Below, in pieces: positions 1 through 9,596 of a stretch of DNA of 64,000 nucleotides. The notes beneath the pieces are model-generated. The model saw nothing but the letters and a program-made list of their open reading frames with translations. It was not told the origin of the DNA and did not search any database. The DNA is from Caldilineaceae bacterium (GTDB lineage Bacteria > Chloroflexota > Anaerolineae > Caldilineales > Caldilineaceae): NCBI GenBank assembly GCA_958295845.1, contig OY282376.1, positions 3,485,022 through 3,549,021 of the forward strand. The letters are read 5' to 3'. A program made the translations under genes and the position numbers. Position 1 is the first letter of the stretch, and the number at the start of each line of letters is the position of its first letter.

Positions 1-93
1 TGAACCACAACAAGGACTGAACGGTCCGAAATGCGCGTCTGGATTGGCGTGATCTGGCTGCAGAGCGAGGGCAAATAGGCGGGTTGAGATAGG
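1..93. other. Left edge, no assignable gene
   Basis: The first 93 bases contain only short open frames ending at 20, 52 and 78. They could include the tail of an upstream gene, but no motif is recognisable. GATAGG just before position 94 may serve menF. Confidence 0.4.
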
Positions 94-1608
94 ATGACAT
101 TTCGAAGCGGCGTAGAGAGCGCCACTGGCGAAAACTTTTCTGATTCTGCCGAAGACGCCCGCTGGCTGGAGGGGGCGGAAGGCGGGAGCGGAGACGAGTT
201 CCGCGCGGCGCGCCACGGCCGCCTGGTGAGCGCCAGTCGTCCTGTGTCAGACCTGCCTTTTGAGCGCTTTCTGCGGGCGGCCAGGGGGCAGGAGCGCTTC
301 TTCTGGCGCGATGGGAAGCAGGACATCACCTTTGCGGGGACTGGGGTGGCCGCTCATCTCATCGGTTACGGCCGTAGCCGGATTGCCGCCATACAGCGGC
401 AGGCGAGAGAGATATTCTCTGCTGCCGAGACTCGTCTGGCAACCCGGCACCGACAGGCGCTCAAGTCGGAGCTGGCTCTACCCCGACTGTTTGGGGGATT
501 CGCATTTCGGGAGGACTTCGCGCCGGACCTGACCTGGACGGGGTTCCATCCGGGCCACTTTATCCTGCCCCATTACCAGCTTGTGACGCAGGACAGCCAC
601 AGTTGGCTCACGATCAACGCATTGTTGGCCCCCGAAGAAGACGCGGCTGATGTTTTTCCTCTGTTGGAGGAGGCCTTGGATGCCCAGGCTGATTTTCTGA
701 CAAGGGAGCAGAATCGCCTCGAAAGACAGGTGGCTGAAGCCCGTTTTCAGGACGGGGAAATGGAACAGGCAGGGGTGGAGATTGACTACCCGCTGCCGTA
801 TGAGGAATGGGCGCAGCTGATCGAGAGTGCACGGCGGACCTTCGATTCGACGCCGCTGCAGAAGGTTGTGCTTGCGCGGATAGCGCAGTTGCGGGCTCGA
901 CATCCATTTCGAATCGGTCAGATGTTGACGCGTCTGTGCGCCGAGTATCCGGACTGCTTCAGCTTTTTATTTGAACCGCAGCCGGGACACGCCTTCCTCG
1001 GGGCCACGCCTGAACTCCTGGTGCGTGTTCAGGGAGAACGGCTGGAAACGATGGCGCTGGCGGGATCGATTCAGCGGGGCGGGTCAGCTGGGGAGGATGC
1101 AGAACTGGCCGCGGCGCTGCTGGCTTCAACCAAGGACCGCTACGAGCACGGGCTGGTGGTGAACGCGCTGCGTGACATCCTGCAGCCGATGAGCGGTGAG
1201 CTAACAGTTGCTGCAGAGCCGACGGTGCTTTCATTCAGCAACATTCAGCATCTGTACACGCCGGTCGAGGCCAGACTGAAGAGCGGGGCGGGCGTGTTGC
1301 CGCTGGTGGAGGCGCTGCATCCGACGCCGGCGATGGGGGGAACGCCGCGGGAACTCGGGATGGCATTCATCCAGGCGAATGAGCCGACGCTGCGGGGCTG
1401 GTACGCGGCCCCTGTAGGATGGATTGACAGCAATATGGAGGGCGCGTTTGCGGTGGCCATTCGGTCAGCCGTAGTGCAGAAGGAGCGGGCCTGGGCCTAT
1501 GCGGGGGCCGGCATCGTTCCCGACTCGGTTGCGCAGGCGGAGTGGGAAGAGACGAAGTGGAAGTTTCAGCCGATCATCCGGTCGGTGGCAGGCAGGCGGA
1601 GGGAATGA
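94..1608 (+). CDS. menF: Isochorismate synthase MenF
   Basis: This enzyme would convert chorismate to isochorismate, the first committed step of menaquinone synthesis, in the cytoplasm. The 504-residue protein has the chorismate-binding fold in its C-terminal two thirds. Visible signatures are KDRYEHGLVVNALRD, the SFSNIQHLYTPV stretch, GGTPRELG, the DSNMEGAFAVAIRSA block and GAGIVPDS. The N-terminal 60 residues are poorly conserved, so the exact start is less sure; the ATG at 94 follows a GATAGG stretch. Its stop overlaps the menD start (ATGA at 1605-1608), so the two are almost certainly translationally coupled. It heads the men operon. A salicylate- or siderophore-type isochorismate synthase is unlikely because menD, menB, menE and menH follow. 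Confidence 0.93.
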   Translation: MTFRSGVESATGENFSDSAEDARWLEGAEGGSGDEFRAARHGRLVSASRPVSDLPFERFLRAARGQERFFWRDGKQDITFAGTGVAAHLIGYGRSRIAAIQRQAREIFSAAETRLATRHRQALKSELALPRLFGGFAFREDFAPDLTWTGFHPGHFILPHYQLVTQDSHSWLTINALLAPEEDAADVFPLLEEALDAQADFLTREQNRLERQVAEARFQDGEMEQAGVEIDYPLPYEEWAQLIESARRTFDSTPLQKVVLARIAQLRARHPFRIGQMLTRLCAEYPDCFSFLFEPQPGHAFLGATPELLVRVQGERLETMALAGSIQRGGSAGEDAELAAALLASTKDRYEHGLVVNALRDILQPMSGELTVAAEPTVLSFSNIQHLYTPVEARLKSGAGVLPLVEALHPTPAMGGTPRELGMAFIQANEPTLRGWYAAPVGWIDSNMEGAFAVAIRSAVVQKERAWAYAGAGIVPDSVAQAEWEETKWKFQPIIRSVAGRRRE

Positions 1609-3365
1609 GCGCTGTCACGGGCGGTGCAAACCCGAATATGCAGTTCGCAGAGATAGTGGTCGCCGGGCTGGCCGACGCCGGGCTTGAGGCGGTTTGCATT
1701 GCGCCGGGCTCTCGCTCGACACCGCTGGCGCTCGCCTTTGATGCCCATCCCTGTATCGAGACATTCATACATCTGGACGAACGCTGCGCCAGTTTTTTTG
1801 CGCTGGGCATGGCCCAGACCAGCGGGCGGCCGGTGGGGCTGGTGTGCACGTCGGGGACTGCGGCGCTGGAGTTTCACGCGGCGGTGGTAGAGGCGAAGAT
1901 GGCGGGTGTGCCGTTGCTAGTGCTGACTGCAGACAGGCCGCCGGAACTTCGTCATAGTGGGGCCAACCAGACGATCGACCAGGTGAAGATGTACGGAGAC
2001 CATGTTCTGTGGGCGGTTGATGCCGCGCTGCCGGAGGCGGATGCGCCGGAGGTTGCGCTGAGGAATCTGCGCACGCTGGCGGCCCGATCATATGCCGTCG
2101 CGGACGGGCTGCGCAAAGGGCCTGTGCACGTCAACTTCCCATTCCGTAAGCCGTTGGAGCCAGAGGCACCCTACAGTCCCCGTTTTGACCTGGGACAACG
2201 AAGCTCCATCGGGAGGGGCCTGTTAAATCCAACAACCGAGCAGGTCGAGGGAATTGTCGGCCTCGTCTCTGCTCACGAGCGGGGTTGGATCGTTTGCGGG
2301 CCGTGGGCAGGCCGGCCGCCATGTGGTCTGGTCGATGCGGTGGCGGAACTGGGCCGCAGCTCAGGGTATCCCATATTTGCAGACCCATTGTCCGGGTTGC
2401 GATTTGGGCCGCATACGGAGTCATCGCCTATCATTGGCGGCTATGAGAGCTTTCTTCAGCATACGTCGTCGTTTGACGCGCCCGAGGTGGTTTTACGATT
2501 TGGTGCGGCGCCGACGTCGAAGTACTTGAACGAGTATCTGGAGCGCACCGCGCCAGCCCATCAGGTACATGTGCGCAGCAGCGGCGTTTGGGCGGACGAC
2601 AGCCACCGCGTAAACTCCTATTTGCAGGTGGACGAGGCGGCATTTTGCAGGCGAGTGGCGGAAGGATTTCAGAGGGCGCCTGGCGGCTGGGGGGAATCGG
2701 TCGTCGAGGCCGACGAACAGTGCCAGCGCCGGCAGGAGCAGTTTCTGCGTGGGAACTGGTTCGACGTTGCTGCCGTGGGTGCCGCAGTAGCCGCGCTTCC
2801 GGACGGCAGCAGTCTCTTTGTCGGCAACAGTCTGCCTGTAAGGCATGTGGACCAGTTCGTCCCGCCCTGTGTGAAGCGAATCGAGGTCTACGGGAACAGG
2901 GGGGCGAGCGGCATAGACGGTATTGTTTCGAGTGCGCTGGGCGTAGCCGCCGCCGATCGGGCCAGACCGATGCTGTTGATTGTCGGCGATGTCAGCTTTT
3001 ACCATGACATGAATGGACTGCTGGCGGCCAACAGGCATGGCCTGGCCAACGTAACTATCCTATTGCTGAACAACGGAGGGGGCGGTGTCTTTCGCCGTCT
3101 GCCTATTGCTGAGGACAGTGCCAGGTTTGAGGAACTGTTTCTCACGCCGCCGGGCCTGGATTTCGCTCCGGCGGCGGCGATGTACGGATTTGAATACAGG
3201 TACATACACGACCAGGACAGAGTAGCCCTGGACGAGGCGCTTTGCGCTTCGTTTGGCGGCGACAGGCCGACGATCATCGAAGTGCGCACAGATGGCGCGA
3301 GAGATGAACGATTGCGGCGAGAATTGATCCATTCAATGAAAGACAGTCAGGAGGATTTTTCGTGA
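1605..3365 (+). CDS. menD: 2-succinyl-5-enolpyruvyl-6-hydroxy-3-cyclohexene-1-carboxylate synthase MenD
   Basis: MenD is a thiamine-diphosphate enzyme that joins 2-oxoglutarate-derived succinic semialdehyde to isochorismate. The start is the ATG at 1605, directly after GGAGGG and overlapping the menF stop by four bases; this gives 586 residues, normal for the family. An upstream in-frame ATG at 1542 lies inside menF and is not favoured. Visible are the N-terminal [15 protein letters not shown] motif, the catalytic-type glutamate in [10 protein letters not shown], the [17 protein letters not shown] cofactor block and [13 protein letters not shown] in the TPP/Mg region. Its stop overlaps the menB GTG start by four bases. 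Confidence 0.94.
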   Translation: MSAVTGGANPNMQFAEIVVAGLADAGLEAVCIAPGSRSTPLALAFDAHPCIETFIHLDERCASFFALGMAQTSGRPVGLVCTSGTAALEFHAAVVEAKMAGVPLLVLTADRPPELRHSGANQTIDQVKMYGDHVLWAVDAALPEADAPEVALRNLRTLAARSYAVADGLRKGPVHVNFPFRKPLEPEAPYSPRFDLGQRSSIGRGLLNPTTEQVEGIVGLVSAHERGWIVCGPWAGRPPCGLVDAVAELGRSSGYPIFADPLSGLRFGPHTESSPIIGGYESFLQHTSSFDAPEVVLRFGAAPTSKYLNEYLERTAPAHQVHVRSSGVWADDSHRVNSYLQVDEAAFCRRVAEGFQRAPGGWGESVVEADEQCQRRQEQFLRGNWFDVAAVGAAVAALPDGSSLFVGNSLPVRHVDQFVPPCVKRIEVYGNRGASGIDGIVSSALGVAAADRARPMLLIVGDVSFYHDMNGLLAANRHGLANVTILLLNNGGGGVFRRLPIAEDSARFEELFLTPPGLDFAPAAAMYGFEYRYIHDQDRVALDEALCASFGGDRPTIIEVRTDGARDERLRRELIHSMKDSQEDFS

Positions 3366-4213
3366 CGTTCCCTCAGAGTGCAGACTGGCAGGAGGTCGCG
3401 GCGTACAGCGACATCACCTATCACAAGGCGGACGGCATGGCGCGCATCGCCTTCGACCGGCCGGAGAAGCGCAACGCTTTCCGCCCTGAGACCATTGAGC
3501 AGATGACGGAGGCTTTCAGAGATGTCTGGGCCGACGACCAGATTGGCGTGATCCTCCTGACGGGAAACGGTCCTTCGCCGAAGGACGGGGTGCATGCGTT
3601 TTGCGCGGGGGGCGATCAGGGTGTGCGAGGGCATGCCGGATATATGAATGAACAAGGTGAGGCACAGCTGAATGTGCTCGAAATGCAACGGATCATGCGC
3701 AACATGCCCAAGCCGGTTATTGCGCTTGTAAACGGATTCGCCATCGGGGGCGGACACGTGCTGCACGTGATTTGCGACCTTTCGCTGGCTTCGGAGAACG
3801 CTGTATTTGGGCAGACGGGGCCGATTGTGGGCAGTTTCGACGGCGGGCTCGGGGCATCGTACCTGGCTTCGGTCGTCGGCCAGAAGAAGGCGCGAGAGAT
3901 CTGGTACCTGTGCCGGCAGTATTCGGCGCAGGAGGCGCTGGAGATGGGGTTGGTGAACAAGGTTTTGCCGACGGTGGAGGCGCTGGAAGAGGAGGGGGTG
4001 GACTGGGCGCAGGAGATTCTCAGGAAGTCGCCGATCGCGATTCGCTTTCTCAAGGCTGGATTCAACGCCGACCTGGATGGACAGACCGGTCTGCAGGTGC
4101 TGGCGGGAGACGCCACGATGCTCTTCTATATGACGGAAGAGGGCAAGGAAGGCAGGGATGCTTTCAATGAGAAACGCAGACCAAATTTCCGACAGTTCCC
4201 TTGGCGGCCGTGA
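3362..4213 (+). CDS. menB: 1,4-dihydroxy-2-naphthoyl-CoA synthase MenB
   Basis: This is a crotonase-fold enzyme that closes the second ring, turning O-succinylbenzoyl-CoA into dihydroxynaphthoyl-CoA. The start is the GTG at 3362, preceded by AGGAGG and overlapping the menD stop (GTGA). The 283-residue protein shows the oxyanion-hole motif [23 protein letters not shown], the [11 protein letters not shown] active-site block and the [18 protein letters not shown] stretch characteristic of MenB rather than generic enoyl-CoA hydratases. It sits third in the men operon. No odd residues were noticed at the active site. Confidence 0.94.
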   Translation: MTFPQSADWQEVAAYSDITYHKADGMARIAFDRPEKRNAFRPETIEQMTEAFRDVWADDQIGVILLTGNGPSPKDGVHAFCAGGDQGVRGHAGYMNEQGEAQLNVLEMQRIMRNMPKPVIALVNGFAIGGGHVLHVICDLSLASENAVFGQTGPIVGSFDGGLGASYLASVVGQKKAREIWYLCRQYSAQEALEMGLVNKVLPTVEALEEEGVDWAQEILRKSPIAIRFLKAGFNADLDGQTGLQVLAGDATMLFYMTEEGKEGRDAFNEKRRPNFRQFPWRP

Positions 4214-4268
4214 GGGGAGCGAAAACGGCCGACCGCATCCAGGTGATGTCGAGTATTGGGTGACGCCA

Positions 4269-5819
4269 ATGATCTTAAAGAGGAACGACTGGTTGCGCTG
4301 GCGCTCCTTGTCTACCCCTGGGAAATTGGCCGTCCTGAATGAGGGGCGATCGGTCAGTTACGCCGAGTTGGACAAGTTGGCCGGTGGTTTGGCAGCCGGG
4401 CTGGGGGCGCGCGGCCTGAAGCATGGCGACAAGATTGCGATGCACATGGGCAATAGCGTGGAGGCGATTGCTCTCATCCATGCGGTTGCACGCGCAGGAG
4501 CGGTACTTGTGCCTTTGAACATGCGGCTGGCACCTGCCGAACGAGAGCGTCAGTTAAGCCTTGTTGAACCTGAGTTGCTTGTGTATGAAGACGTTGCATC
4601 GAAGGACGGGGGTAGCGCAAGCGAAGCGTCGCGGCCAGAGTTTCCGGCTTCTTCTGGGTACGGGGCCACGCTTCCTGAGGTCGTTACAGTTTCCGAGCTG
4701 GCGCGCGACGGGCTGTACATGTGCCAAGACGAAGAGGAAGTGGGACCGGCGCCAGCTCATTGGCCTGATCCTCAGTTGCAGTCCATCGTATTCACATCGG
4801 GCACTACTGGGATCCCAAAAGGAGTGGAGCTCAGCTTTGATAACCATTTTTGGAGCGCTACGGCCTCGTCCTACCGTCTTGGGATAGACACTGAGGACCG
4901 CTGGCTCAGTTGCCTGCCGCTCTATCATGTGGGCGGTTTGGCGGTCGTGTTTCGTTCCTGCCTCTACGGCACGGCTATTGTTCTCCAGCGCAGCTTTGAC
5001 CAGGGGAGGTTTCAACGCTGTCTGCGGGAGGATGGGGTGACGCAGACTTCGCTTGTGCCAACGATGCTCCACCGGTTGCTTAACAGTTCGCCTGCCACTG
5101 AATGGCCGGAGAGTTTGCGCCTGGTCCTGTTGGGCGGCGCCGCGGCCTCGCCGGAGCTTCTGCGGGCCGCGAGCGATGTTGGCGTGCCAGTAGCAGCAAC
5201 GTATGGACTGACAGAAACAGCTTCTCAGGTGGCAACCGCCCTGCCGGCGGATATTAGTCGGAAACCGGAGAGCGTGGGCCGGCCGCTGATGTATACTGAG
5301 TTGCGGATTGCAGGCCCTGACGGGAGGGCTCTTCGACCGGGTGGGATAGGCGAAATTTTGGTGCGCGGGCCGCAGGTTATGGCAGGTTACCACGCTAACG
5401 AATCGGCTACCGGGCAAGCAGTGCGGCGAGGCTGGCTCCATACCGGGGACATGGGATTCGTCGATGACGACGGCGACCTCTTTGTCGTGCAGCGGCGTTC
5501 GGATATGATCGTCAGCGGCGGCGAAAACATCTACCCAGTCGAAGTGGAAGCCACCTTGCGGGAACATCCCGCCGTGGCGGAGGTCTGCGTAGTAGGGCTG
5601 CCTGATGAGGAATGGGGACAGCGTTGTGCGGCTGCGGTGCAGCTTCATGCAGGTGAGACCGTTACACAGGACGCACTTCTGGCCTTCAGCCGGGACCGTC
5701 TGGCCGGATATAAGCAGCCTTCAGCAAAACATATTCGCTTCGTCGATGCTCTGCCAGAGACGGCTTCCGGCAAAGTTGCACGGCGAGACGTTGTAACATT
5801 GTTTGAGGATTTCAATTAG
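4269..5819 (+). CDS. menE: O-succinylbenzoate-CoA ligase MenE
   Basis: An ANL-superfamily acyl-CoA synthetase that activates o-succinylbenzoate with ATP and CoA. Motifs in order are FTSGTTGIPKG (P-loop), YGLTETAS, GWLHTGD, SGGENIYPVEVE and the C-terminal catalytic-lysine loop TASGKVARR. The reading frame is open from an ATG at 4158 inside menB, but similarity to known MenE N-termini begins at about MILKRNDWLRWRS, so I place the start at ATG 4269 (516 residues). GTG 4260 is an equal alternative; neither has a strong ribosome-binding site. It is operon member four, consistent with the MenD-MenB products around it. Confidence 0.9.
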   Translation: MILKRNDWLRWRSLSTPGKLAVLNEGRSVSYAELDKLAGGLAAGLGARGLKHGDKIAMHMGNSVEAIALIHAVARAGAVLVPLNMRLAPAERERQLSLVEPELLVYEDVASKDGGSASEASRPEFPASSGYGATLPEVVTVSELARDGLYMCQDEEEVGPAPAHWPDPQLQSIVFTSGTTGIPKGVELSFDNHFWSATASSYRLGIDTEDRWLSCLPLYHVGGLAVVFRSCLYGTAIVLQRSFDQGRFQRCLREDGVTQTSLVPTMLHRLLNSSPATEWPESLRLVLLGGAAASPELLRAASDVGVPVAATYGLTETASQVATALPADISRKPESVGRPLMYTELRIAGPDGRALRPGGIGEILVRGPQVMAGYHANESATGQAVRRGWLHTGDMGFVDDDGDLFVVQRRSDMIVSGGENIYPVEVEATLREHPAVAEVCVVGLPDEEWGQRCAAAVQLHAGETVTQDALLAFSRDRLAGYKQPSAKHIRFVDALPETASGKVARRDVVTLFEDFN

Positions 5820-5830
5820 ACGCGAAAGGA

Positions 5831-6718
5831 ATGCCAACAGTGATTACCCAGCAACAGATTGACTCTTTCAACGAGAACGGCTACCTGCGGTACGGCCGGG
5901 TGGTGGACATGGCCGAGGTCGAGGCACTGCGCGCGGGACTCGACAATGTGATCGAGATCGAAACATCGGGTGGCGACGACTCGGAGGTGGAGTTCAAATT
6001 TGGGCACCGGCGGGGGGCGTCGATGGAGGCTGTCGCGGAGGAGGAGCGGCCGCGCGCAATCGTTCAATATGTCAATATGTTTAAGAGGGAGCCCTTGTAT
6101 GAGCGCCTACTCCACCACCCCGTGATTTCTGGTGTGGCCTGCGCTCTTCTGAACACGCCGCGGGTGCGGCTGTGGCACGATCAGATCATCTCCAAGCCGC
6201 CGGAGGAGAACGGCCATTTTCGCTTTCACCAGGACTTTTATCTGTGGCCGTTAAGGGATCCGCGAATCCTGACTTGCTGGCTTGCTCTCGACGATGCGAC
6301 GGCTGAGAACGGCTGTATGCACGTTGTGCCGGGGAGCCATAAGGACCCGAGGTTTGGCCTTGAGTCTTACGCGGCCGAGCTGGCCGCACGGGCTGAGGCC
6401 GAGGCAGAAGGACGGGAAATCGAGGAGACCGACCGGCAGAAGATGGCCTACGAACCTGCCGAGATTGGGAAACCGGTCGAGCTGAAAGCAGGCGAGTGCA
6501 TGTTCCACCATTGCCTTAACTTTCACGCCACGCCGGCCAACGTGACAACCCGCCAGCGCCGCGCCCATGTCATGATCTTCATGGCGGAGGGCGTTAGAGT
6601 GAAGCTGGACCAGGCGTCGGGCCACCCGCTGATACCAAACTTCTCGGTGGGGGATGGCGAAGCACTGATGGGCGAAGGGTTTCCCCTTTCGAATCCGGAA
6701 AGCGGGAAGTGGGGGTGA
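5831..6718 (+). CDS. Phytanoyl-CoA dioxygenase (PhyH) family protein
   Basis: An Fe(II)/2-oxoglutarate-dependent oxygenase of the PhyH family, 295 residues. The iron facial triad is visible: HxD within the stretch HFRFHQDFYLWP, a distal histidine in NFHATPANV, and a downstream arginine (RQRRAH) of the kind that binds 2-oxoglutarate. CMHVVPGSH matches the family's core strand. The substrate cannot be read from the sequence. It sits between menE and menH, 11 bases after the menE stop (with AAAGGA before its ATG), and slightly ahead of menH, so it is probably co-transcribed with the quinone genes. Whether it acts on a quinone or prenyl substrate is only inference from position. Confidence 0.85.
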   Translation: MPTVITQQQIDSFNENGYLRYGRVVDMAEVEALRAGLDNVIEIETSGGDDSEVEFKFGHRRGASMEAVAEEERPRAIVQYVNMFKREPLYERLLHHPVISGVACALLNTPRVRLWHDQIISKPPEENGHFRFHQDFYLWPLRDPRILTCWLALDDATAENGCMHVVPGSHKDPRFGLESYAAELAARAEAEAEGREIEETDRQKMAYEPAEIGKPVELKAGECMFHHCLNFHATPANVTTRQRRAHVMIFMAEGVRVKLDQASGHPLIPNFSVGDGEALMGEGFPLSNPESGKWG

Positions 6719-6798
6719 GATCCGACTGGGCTGTCCGGCCCGTTCGGATTCGCCGCCGATGGCGCGGTGTCTTCTCACCAGGTTTCAGGACTAACTGC

Positions 6799-7653
6799 GT
6801 GTCTCCACCCAGGTCCACAGTTCACCGCTATTACGTGCACAGTTGGGGCATAGACAGGGATCCGCCTGTCCTGCTCCTGCACGGATTCACTGGGCACGGG
6901 GGGAGTTGGGCCGAGGCGGGCGGGCGGTTTGCGGAGCAGGGATATCATGTCCTGGCGCCGGACCTACTTGGCCATGGCCGCTCTTCTCATCCCAGCGAAT
7001 CAGATCGCTACGAGATGGCCCACGCCGGCGCCGATCTGGAGGGGCTGCTGGAGGAATCAGGCGAAACGGAGGTCCATCTACTGGGCTATTCGATGGGTGG
7101 GCGGCTTGCCCTCTTCTTTGCCCTCAACTACCCGAAGCAAGTGCGGACGCTGACGCTGGTGGGGGCATCGCCGGGCATCGCGTCGGCTGTCGGGCGGGCC
7201 GAACGCAGGGAGAGGGATGACGGGCTGGCGGTCCGGATCGAACGTGAGGGTATTGGCGCTTTCGTGGACTACTGGGAGTCGCTGCCGCTTTGGAACAGCC
7301 AGCGGAGTAATCTGTCGACGGCGCAACGGCGTCGGTTGAGGGAACAGCGGTTACAGAACCGGCCCCGCGGCCTGGCCAACAGTTTGCGGGGGATGGGCAC
7401 GGGAGCTCAGCCTAGCCTGCATAGCGCTTTGCCCACTTTGCCGGCACCCACTCTACTTCTGGTTGGCGCGGAAGACGAGCGGTTTGTCGCAGTCAATCGA
7501 CTGATGGCGCAGAGCATCCCAAGGGCGAGCCTGGCGGTCATCCCGGAGACGGGACATGCCGTCCACCTGGAGAGGCCGCAAGAATTTGCGGGCATCGTGC
7601 TCGACTTCTGGCGTTCGACCGAGAGTTCAGGCACGTTGACGTCGCAGATGTAG
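6799..7653 (+). CDS. menH: Alpha/beta hydrolase, probable MenH (SHCHC synthase)
   Basis: An alpha/beta-hydrolase that in this context would eliminate pyruvate from the MenD product to give SHCHC. Visible are the oxyanion motif LLHGFTGHGGSW, the nucleophile elbow GYSMGGR, the acid region VGAEDERFV and the catalytic histidine in ETGHAVHLE. I chose the GTG at 6799 (284 residues) because CAGGA lies eight bases upstream and the residues before it are arginine-rich and unlike the family. The frame is open back to a GTG at 6709 that overlaps the PhyH gene. MenH assignment rests on fold plus men operon position. No menC or menA is seen in the window. Confidence 0.82.
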   Translation: MSPPRSTVHRYYVHSWGIDRDPPVLLLHGFTGHGGSWAEAGGRFAEQGYHVLAPDLLGHGRSSHPSESDRYEMAHAGADLEGLLEESGETEVHLLGYSMGGRLALFFALNYPKQVRTLTLVGASPGIASAVGRAERRERDDGLAVRIEREGIGAFVDYWESLPLWNSQRSNLSTAQRRRLREQRLQNRPRGLANSLRGMGTGAQPSLHSALPTLPAPTLLLVGAEDERFVAVNRLMAQSIPRASLAVIPETGHAVHLERPQEFAGIVLDFWRSTESSGTLTSQM

Positions 7654-7692
7654 CAGGACCACGTTCAATGGCATTCCTCTCGGCCCTCTGGA

Positions 7693-7722
7693 TTGAGTGT
7701 TCCCGAAGGGCGGGGCTATAAT
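7693..7722 (+). promoter_or_regulatory. Sigma-70-type promoter before the 7786 gene
   Basis: TTGAGT (7693-7698), an 18-bp spacer and a perfect TATAAT (7717-7722). A start near 7729 gives a leader of about 57 bases to the ATG at 7786. This also argues that the longer frame beginning at 7693 is not translated. Confidence 0.65.
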
Positions 7723-7785
7723 TGGCGCACACAGCGGGCAGATTCGCGGAACTTCGGATGCCTGGCACACTTAGATGGATGGGAT

Positions 7786-8781
7786 ATGGATCGAAAACGG
7801 CTGGGCGTTCAGTTTCTCTGGTCCCTGTTGCTGGCCCTGCTAGTCTACATAGGGTTGATCATATACGGCGACTGGCGACAGCTGTCCGAGCTGCTGGCCG
7901 ACTTCCCGTGGCGGTGGCTGCCGCCAACGCTGGGTTTGACGCTTGTGAATTTCGGCGTCAGGTTGCTGAAGTGGCACTGGTATCTGCGGTTGATTCGGGC
8001 GCCTATTGGGTTCGGTCAGAGCGCCCGCATATACGGTATCAGCTTCCTGATGATGATGACGCCGGGGAAGGTGGGCGAATTTGTGCGGGCGTTCATGGTC
8101 CGAAATGTCAGCGGGACGCCTTTCTCGGTCGTTGCTCCGGTCGTGCTGGCAGAGCGGTTGACCGATGGGTTGGCGATGATTCTGCTGGCCGGACTGGGAC
8201 TGCTGGCAATCGGCGAAGGGACGATGAGGCTAGCGGCGGCGACTGCCATGCTGGTCATTGCGGGAATCATCGTGGCGATACAGATAAGGCCGCTGGCGCT
8301 CTGGGGGCTAGGGTTGGGCCACCGTTTGCCGTTGGTGAATCGTTTCGCAGACAAGCTGGCGGCGTTTTACGAGAGCAGCTATTTTCTTCTGCAACCAAAG
8401 TACCTGTTCACGTCGGTCCTGATCGGCGTGGTCAGTTGGGCAAGCCAGGGGATTGGCTTCTACCTTATTTTGCTCGGCTTTGGGGCGGAGGCAGGAGTCA
8501 GTTCCATGTTGACGGCAGTTTCTGCCTTTAACTTGAGCATGGTCGTTGGGGCGGTTGTTGCGACCCCGGGGGGTCTGGGAGGCGTGGAGAGTTCGCTGGC
8601 GGCGCTGAGTATTCAGCTGTTGGACCTGTCGCGACCGGCGGCGGCGGCGGCGGCATTAGTTATCCGCTTTGCCACGCTATGGTTTGGTGTAGCCATCGGC
8701 CTCGTCAGTCTGGCCCTGTGGCCGCATCTGCTGACGTTTCAGAAGGACACAGCAGTGGAAGAGCAGGAGGCCCAAGCTTAG
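7786..8781 (+). CDS. Lysylphosphatidylglycerol synthase TM-region / UPF0104 (AglD-like) membrane protein
   Basis: A 331-residue integral membrane protein with about eight hydrophobic segments. It resembles the flippase-like transmembrane part of MprF and the UPF0104/AglD family, without the aminoacyl-transferase domain. Typical stretches are LGLTLVNFGVRLLKWHWYL near residue 50, MMMTPGKVGEFVRAF, VVLAERLTDG and VVATPGGLGGVESSL. In the family such proteins take part in lipid or lipid-linked sugar handling at the membrane; a specific substrate cannot be assigned. The start is the ATG at 7786, downstream of a good promoter; the earlier in-frame codons overlap that promoter. Confidence 0.8.
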   Translation: MDRKRLGVQFLWSLLLALLVYIGLIIYGDWRQLSELLADFPWRWLPPTLGLTLVNFGVRLLKWHWYLRLIRAPIGFGQSARIYGISFLMMMTPGKVGEFVRAFMVRNVSGTPFSVVAPVVLAERLTDGLAMILLAGLGLLAIGEGTMRLAAATAMLVIAGIIVAIQIRPLALWGLGLGHRLPLVNRFADKLAAFYESSYFLLQPKYLFTSVLIGVVSWASQGIGFYLILLGFGAEAGVSSMLTAVSAFNLSMVVGAVVATPGGLGGVESSLAALSIQLLDLSRPAAAAAALVIRFATLWFGVAIGLVSLALWPHLLTFQKDTAVEEQEAQA

Positions 8782-8832
8782 ACGTGCTGCTACACTTTCT
8801 GTTCATTAGCAGTGACAGGAAAGATAAAGCCG

Positions 8833-9537
8833 ATGTGGAAAGTCGATCTACATTCTCACACCATATTCAGTAAGGATTGTCTCACACGGACCGAGGACGC
8901 GATTGCCCGCGCGCGCGAAATCGGCCTGGACAAGCTGGCGATCACTGAACACGACAACCTGGCCGGCGCTTTGCGAGCAAAAGAACTTGCCCCCGATCTG
9001 ATCATCGTCGGTGAGGAGATAATGACGACGCACGGTGAGCTGATCGCCTATTTCGTCAAGGAGGAGGTGCCGCGCGGCCTCTCCCCGCAGGAGACAGTTC
9101 GCCGGCTGCGCGAACAGGGCGCGGTGGTGGCCATTCCGCATCCGCTGGACTCGTTGCGAAATTCGGCGATGGGGATGGAAAGTGTGCTGGAGGTGATCGG
9201 CCTGGTGGACGCGCTTGAGGTGCGCAACGCCCGCTGCGTGCGTCCGCACGACAATGTCGCCGCGCTATCACTGGCTCAGGAGCATGGCCTTCTGGTTACG
9301 GCAGGCAGCGACGCGCACATTCCATTCGAATTGGGACACTGCTATATGGAGATGCCGGCGTTTGAGGACGAGCCGGAGTCGTTTGTGGATGCGTTGCAGC
9401 GTGGGAAGCCGATGGGAGAGGAGAGTCCCTTTTGGCCGCATTTCTTCAGTACCTATGCGAAATGGCGCAAGCGAATCAAGCCGGTCCCTTACGGGGGCGT
9501 GCTGCACAGGTACGGTAAGGGGAAAAACAGTCGCTGA
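8833..9537 (+). CDS. PHP-domain phosphoesterase-like protein
   Basis: A 234-residue PHP (polymerase and histidinol phosphatase) domain protein. Metal ligands are visible in order: DLHSHTIFSKDC, TEHDN, VGEEI, IPHPLD and GSDAH. PHP proteins are metal-dependent phosphoesterases; the substrate here is unknown. The start ATG at 8833 has AGGAAAG nine bases upstream and is preferred over a GTG at 8812. It lies 51 bases after the UPF0104 gene and may be co-transcribed. It converges with the minus-strand gene ending at 9597. Confidence 0.83.
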   Translation: MWKVDLHSHTIFSKDCLTRTEDAIARAREIGLDKLAITEHDNLAGALRAKELAPDLIIVGEEIMTTHGELIAYFVKEEVPRGLSPQETVRRLREQGAVVAIPHPLDSLRNSAMGMESVLEVIGLVDALEVRNARCVRPHDNVAALSLAQEHGLLVTAGSDAHIPFELGHCYMEMPAFEDEPESFVDALQRGKPMGEESPFWPHFFSTYAKWRKRIKPVPYGGVLHRYGKGKNSR

Positions 9538-9596
9538 GCAGCGGCAGGTCTTTTGGCGACGGAGGAATTGGACGTATTGGTCGAGGCCGCCGTCCC

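Noticed and set aside
4554..5648. A 364-codon minus-strand frame opposite menE
   Set aside because: menE carries all ANL motifs on the plus strand; the antisense translation has none.
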